Numbered from the stretch's first letter, positions 1-12,754 are shown. The stretch is 64,000 bases of DNA from Azolla caroliniana (GCA_043228905.1 JBHGNT010000018.1:15624001-15688000), one strand, 5' to 3'. A program made the numbers and translations. The notes: generated by a model not told the origin, from the sequence alone.

Positions 1-56
1 TGAATGAATGAGGAGGCAGGGGAGGGGGGGGGGTCCCTACCAATGACTTGTGAATA

Positions 57-1168
57 ATGATGATGAAGAAGAAGAAGAAGAAGAAGAAGAAGAAGAAGAC
101 GACGACAGCTCTCTCATCTCCCCATTTCCTGGGTATTTCCCTCTCTGTATTCACTGTTCCTGAGCAAGAAGAAGGAGAAGGAGAAGGAAGAAGAAGAAGA
201 AGAAGATCTGATCCTCATCCTGAATCAGATTTCTTACAGGTACTGCTTGTTTTCCTTTTCCTTGTGTCTCCTTCCTCTCTCAACTTTTTGCTCTGTTTCC
301 CCTCTTCTTTTCTATTTGCATACAACTAACTGATGATATCTCTTATATCTCTCTTCTTGGGTTAACTCTTGTGTCTTGCATTTCTCATATTCTTGAGAAT
401 TAGGGGTTTTCCCTTCTCGTGTTCATGTTTATTTTCATTTTCTTTACAAAAACATGGTGTCTTTACATCTCTGTTTTGTCTTCTTTGTATTGGAAGTGTG
501 CCGTCAGAATGGAAAATTCATACCGTTTTCATTGTCGCTTCTGTTTTATCCTTTTTTCGACATAAACATGATCCTTTGCCCTCCTCGGGTAAGATGGTAA
601 TAATGTATCGCGGCATATACTGTGTGCAATACCACATTGTGAAGTTAGATCCTTTTATACCCAGTCCATTATGGCACTGATAGTATGTATAGTAGACCCA
701 ATTCAGATTTTTGAAGTAAGATTGTAGACATAATGTCTAGTTTCTGGCATCCAGGCTATGGAAATTATTACGGCTAGTTCTTTAGGCTTTTGTTTTGAAG
801 TATATGACCATGAATCAGAGGAAACTGTATGGGTTGGGCTAGGTTATGTACAAGTTATGTCTAGTTTTTAGAGGTTTTTGGACCATGGACATGAACCAGC
901 GGCGATTCTCTTGAGGAAAATATGTAGTTGTGAAGAAAGAAAAAACTACTTTCCTGTATCATCTGCGACTTAGGGAATGGTGACCGTAAAGGATGTATTA
1001 TTGATTTTCTGGAATCTTGCTTGGTGTTTGTGTCTTTGTATGCTGCTTGGTTCTCAAGCCACCATACACTATGGTGGTGCGATGGAACAATATGTAATTA
1101 GAACTTTTACTTTTTAAAAATTTCTGAATCACCTTGGTTTTCAATGTCTGATCAGAAAGATAGCCGAA
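57..1168 (+). promoter_or_regulatory. 5' leader of the NFD4-like gene with GAA repeats and a candidate leader intron
   Basis: No coding frame of note lies here. Bases 57-105 and 171-206 are GAA-rich microsatellites, a common feature of plant 5' untranslated regions. A good splice donor follows TTCTTACAG at 240 and a good acceptor (ATCAG) ends at 1155, 13 bases before the ATG. Positions 240-1155 could therefore be an intron in the 5' UTR and 1156-1168 the end of the leader. The T-rich composition of 240-1150 fits an intron. The transcription start is not visible. The assignment is inferred from splice motifs and composition only. Confidence 0.45.
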
Positions 1169-2807
1169 ATGCCTCATAGACACACTCGTGTATCAACACA
1201 AAGCAAGCCTCCACCTTCGAGGTGGATGGTTTTGGTCGCTTCAATCTGGATCCAAGCATTCTCAGCAAATCCATACAACTTCTACTCGCCCACTTTGAAG
1301 ACAGTGTTAAGCATTAATCAGTTCAAGCTGAATTTGCTTGCATTCACGAAAGACTTTGGTGAGCATGCTGGTATTCTTGCTGGAATCTTATGCAACAAAT
1401 TGCCTCCGTGGGCATTGCTTTCCATTGGTGCATTGTGTGCATTTGTAGGGTATGGTTCGATTTGGCTTGTAGCTGGCCAACAAATCAGCTTTTTGCCTTA
1501 TCTCATGGTAAGAACAAGTTATGGGCAAAGCACCAAAACACTTTTAACTTTCAATTGTCACAAAAAAGTCCCGAATACCCCTATGTAGTAGAAAAATCTT
1601 GCATTCTCCTAACTGTTGAAAATTTAGGAGTATTCTGATAAATAACCAGTAAACTGTAGGGGTATTCCTTGTAAATTGGCTAACAATTCTTAAGTATTTT
1701 CGCATTTTTCACAATATATGTGTAATAGCCTCTGTTTCATTGTGTAATCAAGAAGCAGCTCCCATGTGTTGCTGTTTTAAATAAAAATGTGATTTGCTTT
1801 GCTTATCAGAGTACTCTGAGAGACTATCCCACTTGTTTGCTGACCTCGGCAGATGCTCATAGCGATCTGTATTGGTCCCAACAGTGCGACGTGGTTCAAT
1901 ACGGTAGCACTCGTGACATGCATGAGGAACTTTCCTCACAATAGAGGATTGATAGCTGGTTTTCTTAAAGGTTTTGTGGGTCTAAGCTCTTCCATTTACA
2001 CTCTCATATTCACTTCGTATCTCTCCAAGGACCCACTGAAACTACTTTTGTTCTTGGCAATTGGCCCTGCTGTTGTTTCCTTGATATTGATGAGCTTTGT
2101 CAGGCCGATCAAATCAGATGAGATGAGAGACGAAGAAGAAGAGCAATCCAACTTCATTTTCGTGTACATATTGTGTATTCTATTAGCAGTTTACCTTCTC
2201 ATTGCAACCGTTGTGGAGGAGCAGGTATCTTTCCCGACCCAATTAGTGCCAAATGTGATAGCGGGGGTGATGCTTTTGTTCCTTATAGTTCCAGCCTTTG
2301 TTCCCTTCCGTTATTATATCGAATGGTCTTTCTCTAGGCGAAGGGAATTAGCACATGCACAGAATGATTCTGCAAAGCATCTTCTGTTATCTCCTGGGAG
2401 TGTATCAAGGAGGAGACGAAGAGGAAGGGAAGGTCTTATAAGGCCCCGCCTTTCTGACATTGATGAAGGCGATGAAGAAGCGTTTTTCCTTGCTTTGGCA
2501 GAGGGTGCTGTGACAACAAAGAAAGGCCCCAGGAGAGGGGAGGATTTCAATCTAAGGCAAGCATTGGTTAAGGCAGATTTTTGGCTTCTCTTCCTTGCAT
2601 TCTTTTGTGGTGTTGGGCCTGGTATTGTTACAAATGACAATCTTGCACAGATCTGTGAGGCCTATGGCACAACAGATGTCACAACATGTGTTGCTCTCCT
2701 TGGCATTTTCAATTTTCTTGGTCGTCTCGGAGGAGGTTTTGTATCAGAATACTATGTCAGGTGAGCCTTTTTCTTCATTCTTTACATGTTTTATTATGTG
2801 CATGTGT

Positions 2808-2846
<39 letters not shown>

Positions 2847-3550
2847 AACTTAGAGAGACCAATGTAGCTTAGTTAGTATGGTTATCTGATGGAGACCAGA
2901 AGGATCTTCAACCCCTCCATTGCCCATTAGTGAAACGAAAAGAAAACGAGAGAAGTATATAGCCAGGGAGAGATGCCTCACAAGTGCAAGTTTTGAAGGT
3001 TTTTCGGTGGTTCTATTGCAGAATGAACACTATCCCTCGACCAGTTTGGATGGCTATTGGTCAAGCCCTCAATATAGTTGCAAATCTCCTCTTTGCGTTC
3101 GGAAGACAGAGCTTCCTTATGCCCGCATCAGCAATCATGGGATTTTGTTTCGGAGTACAGGTTTCGGTTATGATCCCAACTGCATCTGAATTGTTTGGAT
3201 TGAAACATTTTGGTGTGATCTACAACTTCATCAATATGAGCATTCCATTGTCGTCATTATTATTCTCAGCTCTACTTGCTGGTCATTTATATGACTCGGA
3301 AGCTGGACCAGGTAATCATGTATGCTATGGTATGCAGTGTTTTCAGCTCACCTTTGTTACATTGGTTGTTGTGTGCGTACTTGGATTGCTGGTTAGCCTC
3401 ATTTTAAGTTATCGAATCTGGCCTGTATATAAGACTCTTTATCCAAGTGCAATGCATGATGTTATTGTTCCACAGAGTGATGTCCCATCGTCTGCCCTTC
3501 TTCCAAAAGATGTAATTTCATCAAGCCTTGAAGACTTGCAAACCTCTTAA
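1169..3550 (+). CDS. NFD4/nodulin-like major facilitator superfamily transporter, three coding exons
   Basis: Coding exons are 1169-1507, 1853-2760 and 3022-3550, with GT donors at 1508 and 2761 and AG acceptors at 1851-1852 and 3020-3021. Phases match and give about 590 residues, the usual length for the plant nodulin-like/NUCLEAR FUSION DEFECTIVE 4 group. The N-terminal part has the family pattern: a basic start, then WMVLVASIWIQAFSANPYNF, FGEHAGILAG, NFPHNRGLIAGFLKG and repeated hydrophobic membrane spans. A charged cytoplasmic loop (RRRRRGREG, then an acidic stretch) separates two membrane bundles. The second begins with DFWLLFLAFFCGVGPGIVTNDN, a family hallmark. The product should be a multi-pass membrane transporter. 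Substrates are poorly known for the group, so none is assigned. The start was chosen because it directly precedes the conserved first helix. No disabling change was seen. Confidence 0.9.
2812..2935 (+). repeat. (TA)n tract followed by a tRNA-like SINE relic inside intron 2
   Basis: A TA dinucleotide run of about 16 units (2812-2843) is followed by a segment with a box A-like motif (TAGCTTAGTTAGTATGG) and, about 30 bases later, a degenerate box B-like motif (AGGATCTTCAACCCC). That spacing is typical of tRNA-derived SINEs. It lies within the second coding intron of the transporter gene, in the gene's orientation. No poly(A)-like tail or TSD was identified. A degenerate SINE or chance tRNA-like sequence are both possible. 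Confidence 0.4.
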
Positions 3551-4358
3551 GCAGTCACTACAATCACGCGTATACAACATAGAAATACACACACATTTGT
3601 GTGCATTAATGGAGCAAGAAAGATAACTGTTAGCCAGCTAATCTAAGATGCCACTGTAAGGGGCCACATTTTTGGCAAATAAGTAAAGTATCCATTATTG
3701 CCTAGCTGCAAATCGAAGCAAGAATTGCTGTAACATTGATATTTTTTGTACTGTGTATAGATTTGTTTCTCCTTGATGAGGAAATCGAAGGTTTGATTAA
3801 GTAACTAACTTGGGTTTAGATTTAAATCTCAGCCTCAAGAATCTCACTGCAGTAATAAATTTCATGAAACAATTGATCTTTGAATCTGCGGGAATTCTCT
3901 ATTGTTTATTCAAAGAAGTACTGATTTACTGCACTTCTGATCAGCTAATCATTAATTTATGATATTTTTATTCTGCTTTTGTATCTCCTGGTTCAGCATG
4001 GGAAAGGATTGGGTGCACTGTGCATATTAAGGGATATTGGTACTAGTTTTGTTATGAGATAAACACCATTGTGCTCCAACAACACTCTTATAGGAAATAG
4101 CATGAATCATTGCTCTGGGCAAGGCAGTGCTAGAACAAACTTGCGAAAAAAAAGAATGGAATGTGCAATATGAAAACATTAGTACAAAGAGAATTTACAT
4201 TTAACTCAATTGCAATAACAAAAACTCATATAAAGTCATGTAACTTTATAATAGGGAATTTTGATAATTCAGTCTTACAGCAATGAAATGTATTTACAAA
4301 GAAATAATCAAAGAAAATTGCACATGCTTACATTCTTTTTATCCATGGCTTACTTGCA
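3551..4358. other. Intergenic region between two convergent genes
   Basis: This 0.8-kb segment holds the 3' untranslated regions of the NFD4-like gene (left, +) and the CAT gene (right, -). AT-rich sequence with AATAAA-like words (for example near 3853) could provide polyadenylation signals. No ORF, RNA gene or transposon end was recognised. Confidence 0.6.
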
Positions 4359-7215
4359 CTAAGATATGTTACCATCGACAACTTTCTCCTGGACTAAGGA
4401 ACTCATTTCCAACACTCTACCTTCCTCTGTGGCATGTTCTTTAACATTGATGGCTGTATCATAGGAAGCATGCAAGCCAAAAAGGAAGTAATACACGAGC
4501 ATTATTAGTGTCCACACAGCAAACCTTATGAATGATAACTTGTCTATCGAACCCAGCAAGAAAATATTCATGATAATCGAAAGGGATGGAAGCCAAGGTA
4601 CGAGAGGGCAACCCCAAACTTGTGGTTTCCTCGCTGTTGGGACAAATACTGACAACCCTAAAGTAGCAAGAAACCATATCGGTAATGTGATAGCATAACC
4701 AATCCATCCATCGCTCACGGCCCAATAGTAGGCAGTTCCAGCTGACGAAAGCATGATAATAATCAGAAACAATTGGAACTTCCGGAGATTAAAAGCCGTG
4801 GTAACAGTAGAAACATAGTACCGCCGCACGAGGAGGGCTACGGCCACCAACATGAATATGAAGAGTGTGCTAATGGACAGCAAATTCGCCAGAATGTCAA
4901 GATCGCTAAAGAAGCCAACTACGGCACTGGCCAAGATCATGACTGTCGTAGCTCGTATGGGGGTGCCGGTCTTTTCGCTCACGTGGGCAAACCACGGGCT
5001 TATCATATGGGTTCGTGAAATGTGCGTGAGATACCGCGCTTGACCCACGGCACTAACTAGTAGGACGGTTGTCATGCCTTTTAGCGCGCCCAAGGCAACC
5101 ACATACCGAGCCCAATCCCATCCTGCACGTGATGCAAACGCTAGTGTGAACGGTGCATCAGGGTCGATATCAGTATACTTTTGCATCATGGATAATGTCA
5201 AGGCCATAAGCCCATAAAGCACTGTTGTGATGACCATGGAGCCCAACAGCCCAATCGGAATGTCTCTCCCTGGATTCTTCGTTTCTTCGGCCATCGTAGC
5301 AACTGCATCGAATCCGATATACGCGAAAAAGAGTACCGATGCTGCCTTGAAGACGCCTCTCACACCAAACGGTAAGAATGGGGTCAAATTCGAAGGTTCA
5401 GCTTTCGATAAGCCCGCGATTATGACGAATAGAATGATGAACATATTGGCTAGAGAGGCTGTCCAGTTGAGGAGGGAGCTAGCTTTCGTGCTCCATATTG
5501 CAATGATGCCGGTTATGATGAGAATCGCGACTGCGATCGGATCGAGTTCGTTGAAATTCTCTGCTAGACTGGTCTTGATCCGAAAATCATCGGGCAAATG
5601 GTTACATAGAGTAGCAAAATAGGAGCTCCATGACCTCGCTACGGCCGCCCCACCGATCACATACTCTAATATGATGTTTCCGGCCGCGATGAATGCGATG
5701 AAGTCTCCTAGCTCCACTCGAAGATAGGCGAAAGAGCCACCTTCAAAATAAAAACAAAAACAGATTGATGAGCAGTAAGGTGAAAGAACAGTCATCTTCT
5801 TCATTTTGGAAATGATATGGGAGGAAAAGGAGATAGAAAAAGTTTATTGACTCTTGCATCAGGAAATATCCAGTCAATCATCATGGAAACTGGACCCAAA
5901 ATGTCTACCATGTCCAGAAACTCAATGGAAAGTAGTAAAGCAGAAGAGGTGTAAAAGTCATCTGATAACAACACCATTGAAACTAGGAAACAGAAGGGAC
6001 ATACATACTGATACATACATCATTGAAACTAGCAAAAATCCTAAAGAGGCGGAAACAAAAGTCCTCTGCAGGTGGCCCCATGGAACTAAATCCATCCATC
6101 AAATCCTCATTGACTATGCTTGGAAACCCTAAAACCATCACTGAAAGAAAACTAAGGAAAATATGAAAGTGTCATTGAATACCTAACATCAGAGAGAGAG
6201 AGAGAAGCCCCAAAACGCAACCTGCATGCATGATGTCTATGTAACTGGTAACGCTACCATTGAAATTCAGAAGAAAATCGATGAAAAATTCCCCATAACG
6301 CACCCAATGTTAACTCTGTAACCCTAAAACCCATAACTGAATTTAGAAAAGTAGAGCCGAAACAGCAAAACCCTAAAACCCATAACTGAAGTTGGAAATG
6401 CGCCCCATGCAAAACCCTAACAGCAATGTTGAAACTTGGGAACGCAATAGATAAAAGCTTTGCATCCCATTAGATCAATGCCCAGAAAACCCTAAAATCA
6501 ATGTCATTAAAAACTAGTAGGAAAAGAGATTCAAAAGTTCCTTAAATGTGAGCTGCAAGCAACTATTTGCATCCCATGCCAAACCCTAAAAAGCAATGTT
6601 GAAACTTGCGAAAGCAATAGATGGAAGCTTTGCATCCCATTAGATCAATTCCCAGAAAAAAACCCTAAAAAACAATGTCAGTAAAAACCAGTAGGAAAAG
6701 AGATTCAAAAGTCCCCAAATGCGAGAAATCCTAAGACCATCATCGAATCAATCAAGGGGGCAGAACAAAAGAAGAAGAAGAAGAAGAAGCAAGCCCTTAC
6801 CGGCAACAGGAATCTCAATGGCAAACTCGGTGTAGCAGAATACGGAGAGCATGGCGGAGATTCCGGCAGCGGTATACGAGAGGATGACAGCTGGACCGAC
6901 CGTACCGTGCGCCTCCTGGCCGGTAAGGACAAAGATTCCCGCCCCCACGATCGCACCAATACCAAACCACATGAGGTCCCACCAATTGAGGGTCTTCTTC
7001 ATGCTGTTGGAGCTCCTCTTCACCATGGCCTCTGTTTCCTGGGCGTCAGAGGATCTGGAGAGGAGGCGGTTCCAGAAGCGGGTGTGCGTGGAGCCAACAG
7101 CTTGGCGGTACGCTCCCCATGACTCGAATGATGGCTCCGGTAGGAATGCCGCCTTGAATCGGTTGCGCAGACCACCACCACCACCACCACCGATCCCCAC
7201 CACAGTCTCCTCCAT
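4359..7215 (-). CDS. Cationic amino acid transporter (CAT family, APC superfamily), two coding exons
   Basis: The coding sequence runs 7215-6801 and 5740-4359 on the minus strand, with one 1,060-base GT-AG intron (5741-6800). The junction gives EIPVAG|GSFAYLRVELGD in phase, for 598 residues, normal for plant CATs. Hallmarks are a soluble N-terminus with a poly-Gly run, WWDLMWFGIGAIVGAGIFVLTGQEA in membrane helix 1, FCYTEFAIEIPVAGGS, FFAYIGFDAVATMAEETKNP, GLLGSMVITT and the ALGALKGMTTVLLVSAVGQARY segment. These are the conserved APC substrate-path and loop motifs of the CAT1/5/8-like subgroup. The product should be a proton-coupled importer of basic amino acids at the plasma membrane. Subgroup placement rests on similarity of these motifs only. 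The intron is long and rich in CCCTAAA words. Convergent with the upstream gene. Confidence 0.93.
6220..6715. repeat. CCCTAAA-rich tandem duplication in the CAT intron
   Basis: Within the CAT intron, a segment containing AACCCTAA, GCAATGTTGAAACTTG and GCTTTGCATCCCATTAGATCAA occurs twice at a spacing of about 171 bases (about 6411-6545 and 6582-6715), with scattered additional AAACCCTAAAACCCATAAC copies upstream. The words match the plant telobox core (AAACCCTAA). Copies differ by several substitutions, so the duplication is not very recent. Confidence 0.65.
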
Positions 7216-7246
7216 ATATATATATATGTATATGTATATAATTCGA
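7216..7246 (-). promoter_or_regulatory. TATA-rich segment just upstream of the CAT start codon
   Basis: A run of TATATATATATGTATATGTATATA lies immediately 5' of the CAT ATG (minus strand). It could act as a core promoter, but its closeness to the ATG would leave almost no leader. It may simply be a microsatellite inside the 5' UTR. Weak call. Confidence 0.3.
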
Positions 7247-7806
7247 TCAAGGGAAACCTAAAAACCCTAACAAGAAAACAGAGGGTTTAACCACAAAATG
7301 GTAATGTGATCAAGGAAAAACCTAATAAAGTAACAAGAAACAGAAGGTTTAACCACAAAATGGTAATTTGATCGAGGAAAAACCTAATAATCTAACAAGA
7401 AACACAGGGAAAACCCACCACAAAATGGCAATTTGATCAAGGAAAGCCTAAAAAATCCTAACAAGAAACAGAGGGAAAACCCACCTCAAAATGGCAAGTT
7501 GATCAAGCAAAGCCTAAAAACCCTAACAAGGAACAGAGGGAAAACCCACCTCAAAATGGCAATTTGATCAAGCAAAGCCTAAAAACCCTAACAAGGAACA
7601 GAGGGAAAACCCACCTCAAAATGGCAATTTGATCAAGCAAAGCCTAAAAACCCTAACAAGGAACAGAGGGAAAACCCACCTCAAAATGGCAATTTGATCA
7701 AGCAAAGCCTAAAAACCCTAACAAGGAACAGAGGGAAAACTCACCACAAAATGGTAATTTGATGAAGGGAAACCTGAAAACCCTAACAAGAAACAGAAGG
7801 AAAACC
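7247..7806. repeat. 65-bp minisatellite with telobox-like core upstream of the CAT gene
   Basis: About eight to nine head-to-tail units of roughly 65 bp cover this stretch. Each unit carries CCTAAAAACCCTAACAAG, GAGGGAAAACCCACC and CAAAATGGCAATTTGATCAAG. The units at 7501, 7566, 7631 and 7696 are exactly 65 apart and nearly identical, while outer copies are more diverged, as expected for homogenisation of the array centre. The array lies in the 5' flank of the minus-strand CAT gene. The AACCCTAA core resembles teloboxes found in plant promoters. No unique spacers separate the units, so it is not CRISPR-like. Confidence 0.9.
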
Positions 7807-8129
7807 CATGTAGGGGGGGGGGGGGGAGGGGTAGATGGAAATATTATAACTCAATTAATTTGTTTTCCTTATAAATGCAATTAGGTTCAATGGTTTGGGA
7901 CAAGCAGGAAAAGCACACAGTGAAGGAAGGAAGGAAGGGTCACTGGGGAGATACATACATGGAAAGCTTCTTTTCAGTTATATAGCAAAGGATAGCAGAG
8001 CAGAGAGTTTCTTTGGGGGGTGGTCACTGGTGGTGGTGGGTCATCTTTCACTCTCTTCATGCCTTTCTGGTTTACTAAATTTGGAGGAGTCTGCATTTTT
8101 CTTTTGACCATATATACATATGGTTGGTT

Positions 8130-8473
8130 CTCACATACACACACACACACACATACATGGAACCTAACTACTTTGCCCATTCTAATTCTACAATTGCCTT
8201 CCCTACCCATCTATGATGTATGTAACTTGTAAGTATATATGTATGTATAATGTATGTATGTATGTATGTATGTATCTAACTCTGTGTGTGACCATCTACC
8301 TATGTATGTATGTATGTATGTATGTATGTATGTATGTATCTAACTCTGTGTGTGACCATCTACCTATGTATGCATGCATGTATGTATGCATGCATGCATG
8401 CATGTATGTATATGTATGTATGTATCTAACTATGTGTGTACAATGTGACCATCTATCTATCTATCCATGTATG

Positions 8474-8504
<31 letters not shown>

Positions 8505-8700
8505 TGTATGCATGTATCTATCCATGTATGTAATGTATGTATGTAATGTATGTATGTATGTAATCTATCCATGTATCTATGTGTGTGTGTGTCCATCTAT
8601 CTATATATCCATGTATGTGTCTATCCATCTACATATCCATATGTCTATGTTGTATCTATCTATGTATCTATATATGTATGTATCTATCTCTACAAAGGGA
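8130..8700. repeat. (CA)n and (ATGT)n/(CTAT)n microsatellite block
   Basis: A short (CA)n run at 8136-8153 is followed by nearly 500 bases of ATGT, ATGC and CTAT tetranucleotide repeats (8213-8693). Segments reading CTAACTCTGTGTGTGACCATCTACC recur between the pure runs, so the block also has a higher-order repeat. Open frames through it are repeat artefacts. Confidence 0.9.
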
Positions 8701-11700
8701 ACCGCTCCTGGTTTCTACCAAGTCGATTGCCCAATCCATCTACCCCTTTCGTATGGACATTGTCTTCTTCCTACAATTCCCCCATCATCCTAACAAACAT
8801 GCCATGTTTCCTACGACCCCGCCATCTGGTATGTTTGTTGATGAATTTGCTATGCCGTCGTCTGTCCTCGAGATTATCGCTCTATTCGTTGTGTCTCAAC
8901 TACATTGTCTCATGTTCTTCTAGTAGAAAATCATTGTGTTCCTACGACACTATCACCTACCTATTCAAAGAGAATTGTACTACGATAACACTTGAACATT
9001 AATATTTCTCTCTCTCTCTCTCTCCTTGAAGTGTGTACCGCTGCTGGTGAATGAAAATCTACCTTTTACATTGCCCTTCTCATTGAGCAACTCTCACAAC
9101 CCCAGAATCTTGATTCAATACAACTTGTGTTTTGAATCTCGAGAAAGAGAACAATGTTTTTCCATATAATTTGGCGCAATGCATTCTTAAAGCTACATAC
9201 CTATGACTCATGCATTGCACAAGGTCTTTTGTCAATAAACTTTGCGTCTTTGAGGATAAGGGTGACGTGTAAGACGATGACTTTTTTTAACATGCTTGAG
9301 ATTTTGTGAAGGAATGAAGTTCCCACATGCCAGTGACATACATTTTCCTTGTCTTTGACTCATATCACTCTTTTGGAATTCAACGGTGTTAATGAATTTA
9401 AGAATAAAAGGAATAAAGCAATACTATACACTAATCAAATATATTGTGGCGTTTGAGTGTGGAACTATACCATTACGAAAAGATGGTGTAAACATGCTTA
9501 TATATTATCACATTCACACCGTTAGCATTAGTTGTGGAGTCGGAACATGATGTGTAATGCGGGGACACTATTATGTATGAAGGCTAGTCTTTCACAACGT
9601 GCTTTACCATGTAATGTTTTGTCATTACGTTAAAGAAGGCTTCAATGTTTGTTTTTGCTCTTTCGCGTGCTCGTGTTTTTGTCTCATTGACCTTGAAATC
9701 AATTTAGTATTAAATACATTCTTCGAATTCAAAAACTTCCAAAGTTTCTGGAAAATGCATTAAAAGAAGTCGTGCGGTTGTGTTTGAAGTTGCTGATAAA
9801 GGTCAAACTTGGAAATCTCGACGATCACACTAAGAAACCATAAAACATATAATAACAAGAAGTCTCTTGTTTATAGCAATGCTCGTGCATCACATGGGGA
9901 GACTTTGTTCTCGAGACTCAAGCGATGTATTAATTGATGACACGTATAAAGATAAGAGCACTTAACACATTTTCTCTCAAATTTAGAACACAAAATAGTA
10001 CATCTCCATTGCTAGATAGAATTATGACATCAAAACTAATAAAAACATTGAAGGACTTTTCTCTTGCATAACATGGCCAAACTCTCCTTCTGAAATAAGC
10101 AACCTATTAAAGGATAATCGTAAGAGAATTCAACACATTTCCACCCACTTTCAAAACGCAAAATAGAATTTTATTTTTTCAAAAAAGGAGTTGCTTTCCC
10201 CTTTAGTTAGGATAGTTTTTTCTTTACAGAAAAGGTTGCACAACTCACATCAAAATTACTGATCGTGCTGTCTGTTAAAGAGACTATTCACCTTGATTGC
10301 TAACTAGAATTATGGGTTCAAATTATTACAAACTCATTAAAAAAATCGAAGGACTTTGAAAGTAACCAAAGTCATTGCTTTTTTTTTATCAAGATTTCCA
10401 ACTTAGAGTAAAGAAGTTAAGGTCCATGGCACAAAAAATATATTTATGAGAGATTAAAGTATTATGGTATGTCCATGCAAGATGAGTGTAGTTCCTGTAC
10501 ATGTGTAGTCAATTTTCTTCTAGAAGGTATGTAGAAAAATCAATAAGCTAGCTAGTTGAATTGGTATAGGCCTTCAACATTTTTTAACCTTCAAAGAGAG
10601 AGATCTTTACAAACCTTCAAAAGTTTCAAGGAGTTATGTACTTAAATCCCATATAGAGGCAAGGGATACCACACTAATGGAAAAGGATGAAAACTTATGA
10701 CATTAAATAAATGTGCAAACGAAAACATGTATAAATACACTAATTTCATCGGCTATTAACTATTGTTTTTGAGTATTGCATTGTTTTGAGAGACTTTCTA
10801 TTTGTCACCTTAGTATAGAAACTTCATATTACAATGGTCACTATAATGGCATTGTTAGTTGTTCTCATAGTATTTAAAAGCAAGTTTTAGCATAACAACC
10901 CCAAATCCCCCCCCACGCAATTCATCTTGACTCCACAATTACTAATAATTGTTGAATAATAAGGACATATTAAGAGCACAAATGCACATGCAAGATACAA
11001 CAAATAAATTTTCTCCATCCAACTAAATCTCCCATTTTTAGGCCTAGTAGGTGGTATAAGTTATTCTCGTAGGAGTGAATATACTTAGACCTCGAGAAGT
11101 GCTTGTGCACCTTCAAGGAAGAATGTTAACCTTGCTATAGGGAAATACAAAGTTCAAAATGTCAAACAACAAGAAAAACCACATGTTTCGGCCACAAAGA
11201 CCTTGTCTTTTATACAATAATTAAACCGGGTCGATGTTTTGATCCAATGTTGATGGTATTTTATGAGCACATATACATTGGATTTGGATGTAAAATTGAA
11301 CTTGTATGTACTTTTAGAGATGTTTTATGCTTGGAGAAATATTTTACAATGCATAACTAGAAATATTCATTTGTGTTTTATGAAGGATCATTTCTAGTGG
11401 AGCATTGTTGTGTAGTGTTTGGCACTTGTGGTGAACAATGATGATATTGATGGTTTCACGTTGAGTTAAAAGGGGTGAATGGAAAGAGGAGATTTGTAGA
11501 AAACAAGGATAGCAACCATGAAGATGGACATCGTCTTTCTTTGGCTTGTGCTTGCCTTTTGTTCGGCTTCATTCAGCTGGGCCACCACCCTTATTTCTTT
11601 AATGACTCTTGTAGTTTATGCTAAGACAATGTGCGAGGGTGCATGGTTAGGTGCTCACAAGCTACCTACTTTTGTATTCAAATACGTGCTTAAGGTACCT

Positions 11701-12452
11701 CAAGACGAAAGTAGCTAGGTGAAAAGGAGTTTGTATAAATAAATAGAAAGGACTTCAAAGTAAACAACAAACCAATGATACATTAATTTGATTAGTTCTC
11801 TCAATATTTCATTTTAATAATAACCAAATGTGAAGTGACTCCGTTTAGGAGTAGCCAAAAAATAACATCTTTTGACTCGGTTAAACGATTAAAAGAAGGC
11901 ATTGAGGAAATTTGGTCGATGCTTATCTCAATTTTAAAAGGTCAATATGACTCATTCACTAGTAACGAAGATATCATTTTTCTATAACAACAATCCTTTA
12001 AAGGCAAGTGGAAAGATTTGTTCGTCTTTGTAGAGAGAAATCATCAAAACTTAAACTTAATTAAGAAGTGCATTGAACGGTCACCTTATTCTCAACATGT
12101 AGGATACTTCTTAATGCTTTTCCTACTTGTAGGAGCTTGCATTATATTAGTGTTTGCTTGGTTGTGACTCCTCCCTACTTGCAATTTGCCACACAACAAG
12201 ATGTAGCCAATTGCTTTTCTTTAGATAGTTTCCTTTCTTGTAACCTACTTTAAAGATTGTTTGATTGTTGTGAGTCCTAATGTGAAATTTATTCTTTCAA
12301 AGATTCCTCTCTTTGAAGGCTCTTCATAAATCGTGGAGAGTTTCTTTGGGATTGGTTCTTTCTCGCAAGTGAATGTTCCAATGGTTAATATCTTTTCTAT
12401 TAAATGTATGTCTAACAATATTTCTTCTTGTTCTTTTCCAACATAATCATAA
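8701..12452. other. Gene-poor AT-rich region
   Basis: No protein family, transposon end or RNA gene was recognised over 3.7 kb. There is a CT microsatellite at 9007-9024. The stretch about 10,180-10,300 resembles 48,895-49,030 (shared words GGAGTTG, CACAACTCACA and TTAAAGAGACTA), marking a dispersed repeat. The only notable frame (11,518-11,718, 66 codons, hydrophobic start) has no recognised homologue and is not annotated as a gene. Confidence 0.5.
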
Positions 12453-12754
12453 ACAATGCTACTATTGCTCAGAGAGAGAGAGAGAGAGCGGGGTGTGGAA
12501 GCGGAGCAGCAGAGTGGCGAGCCAATCCCTGGTGGAGGTCTGCAGTGTGAGCGTCTCACTAGGAGGCCCGACACAACGGAGCAGTGGCGCAGGAGGTTTG
12601 ACCCGCGCCAGTAGGCAGCGGAAACGGAGCCGGATCAAGAGCTGTTTTGAACTGCGAGAGTGCAAGGAGGAGGTCTGCAAATGTGGGGGTCCAGAAGCCT
12701 CCCACTGCTCATTTCGACATAGACGCCTCTCCTCCCCGCCGCTGCTGCATCGCC

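Noticed and set aside
57-329. ORF starting with poly-Lys (90 codons)
   Set aside because: It is produced by a GAA microsatellite in the 5' leader of the transporter gene; no domain.
7247-7806. CRISPR-like array
   Set aside because: The 65-bp units are contiguous with no unique spacers, and this is a plant genome; it is a minisatellite.
8213-9002. Several Met/Tyr/Cys/Val-repeat ORFs
   Set aside because: They are translations of ATGT/CTAT tetranucleotide repeats.
11518-11718. 66-codon ORF with hydrophobic N-terminus
   Set aside because: No homology recognised, no splice or promoter context, in an AT-rich repeat region; likely chance.
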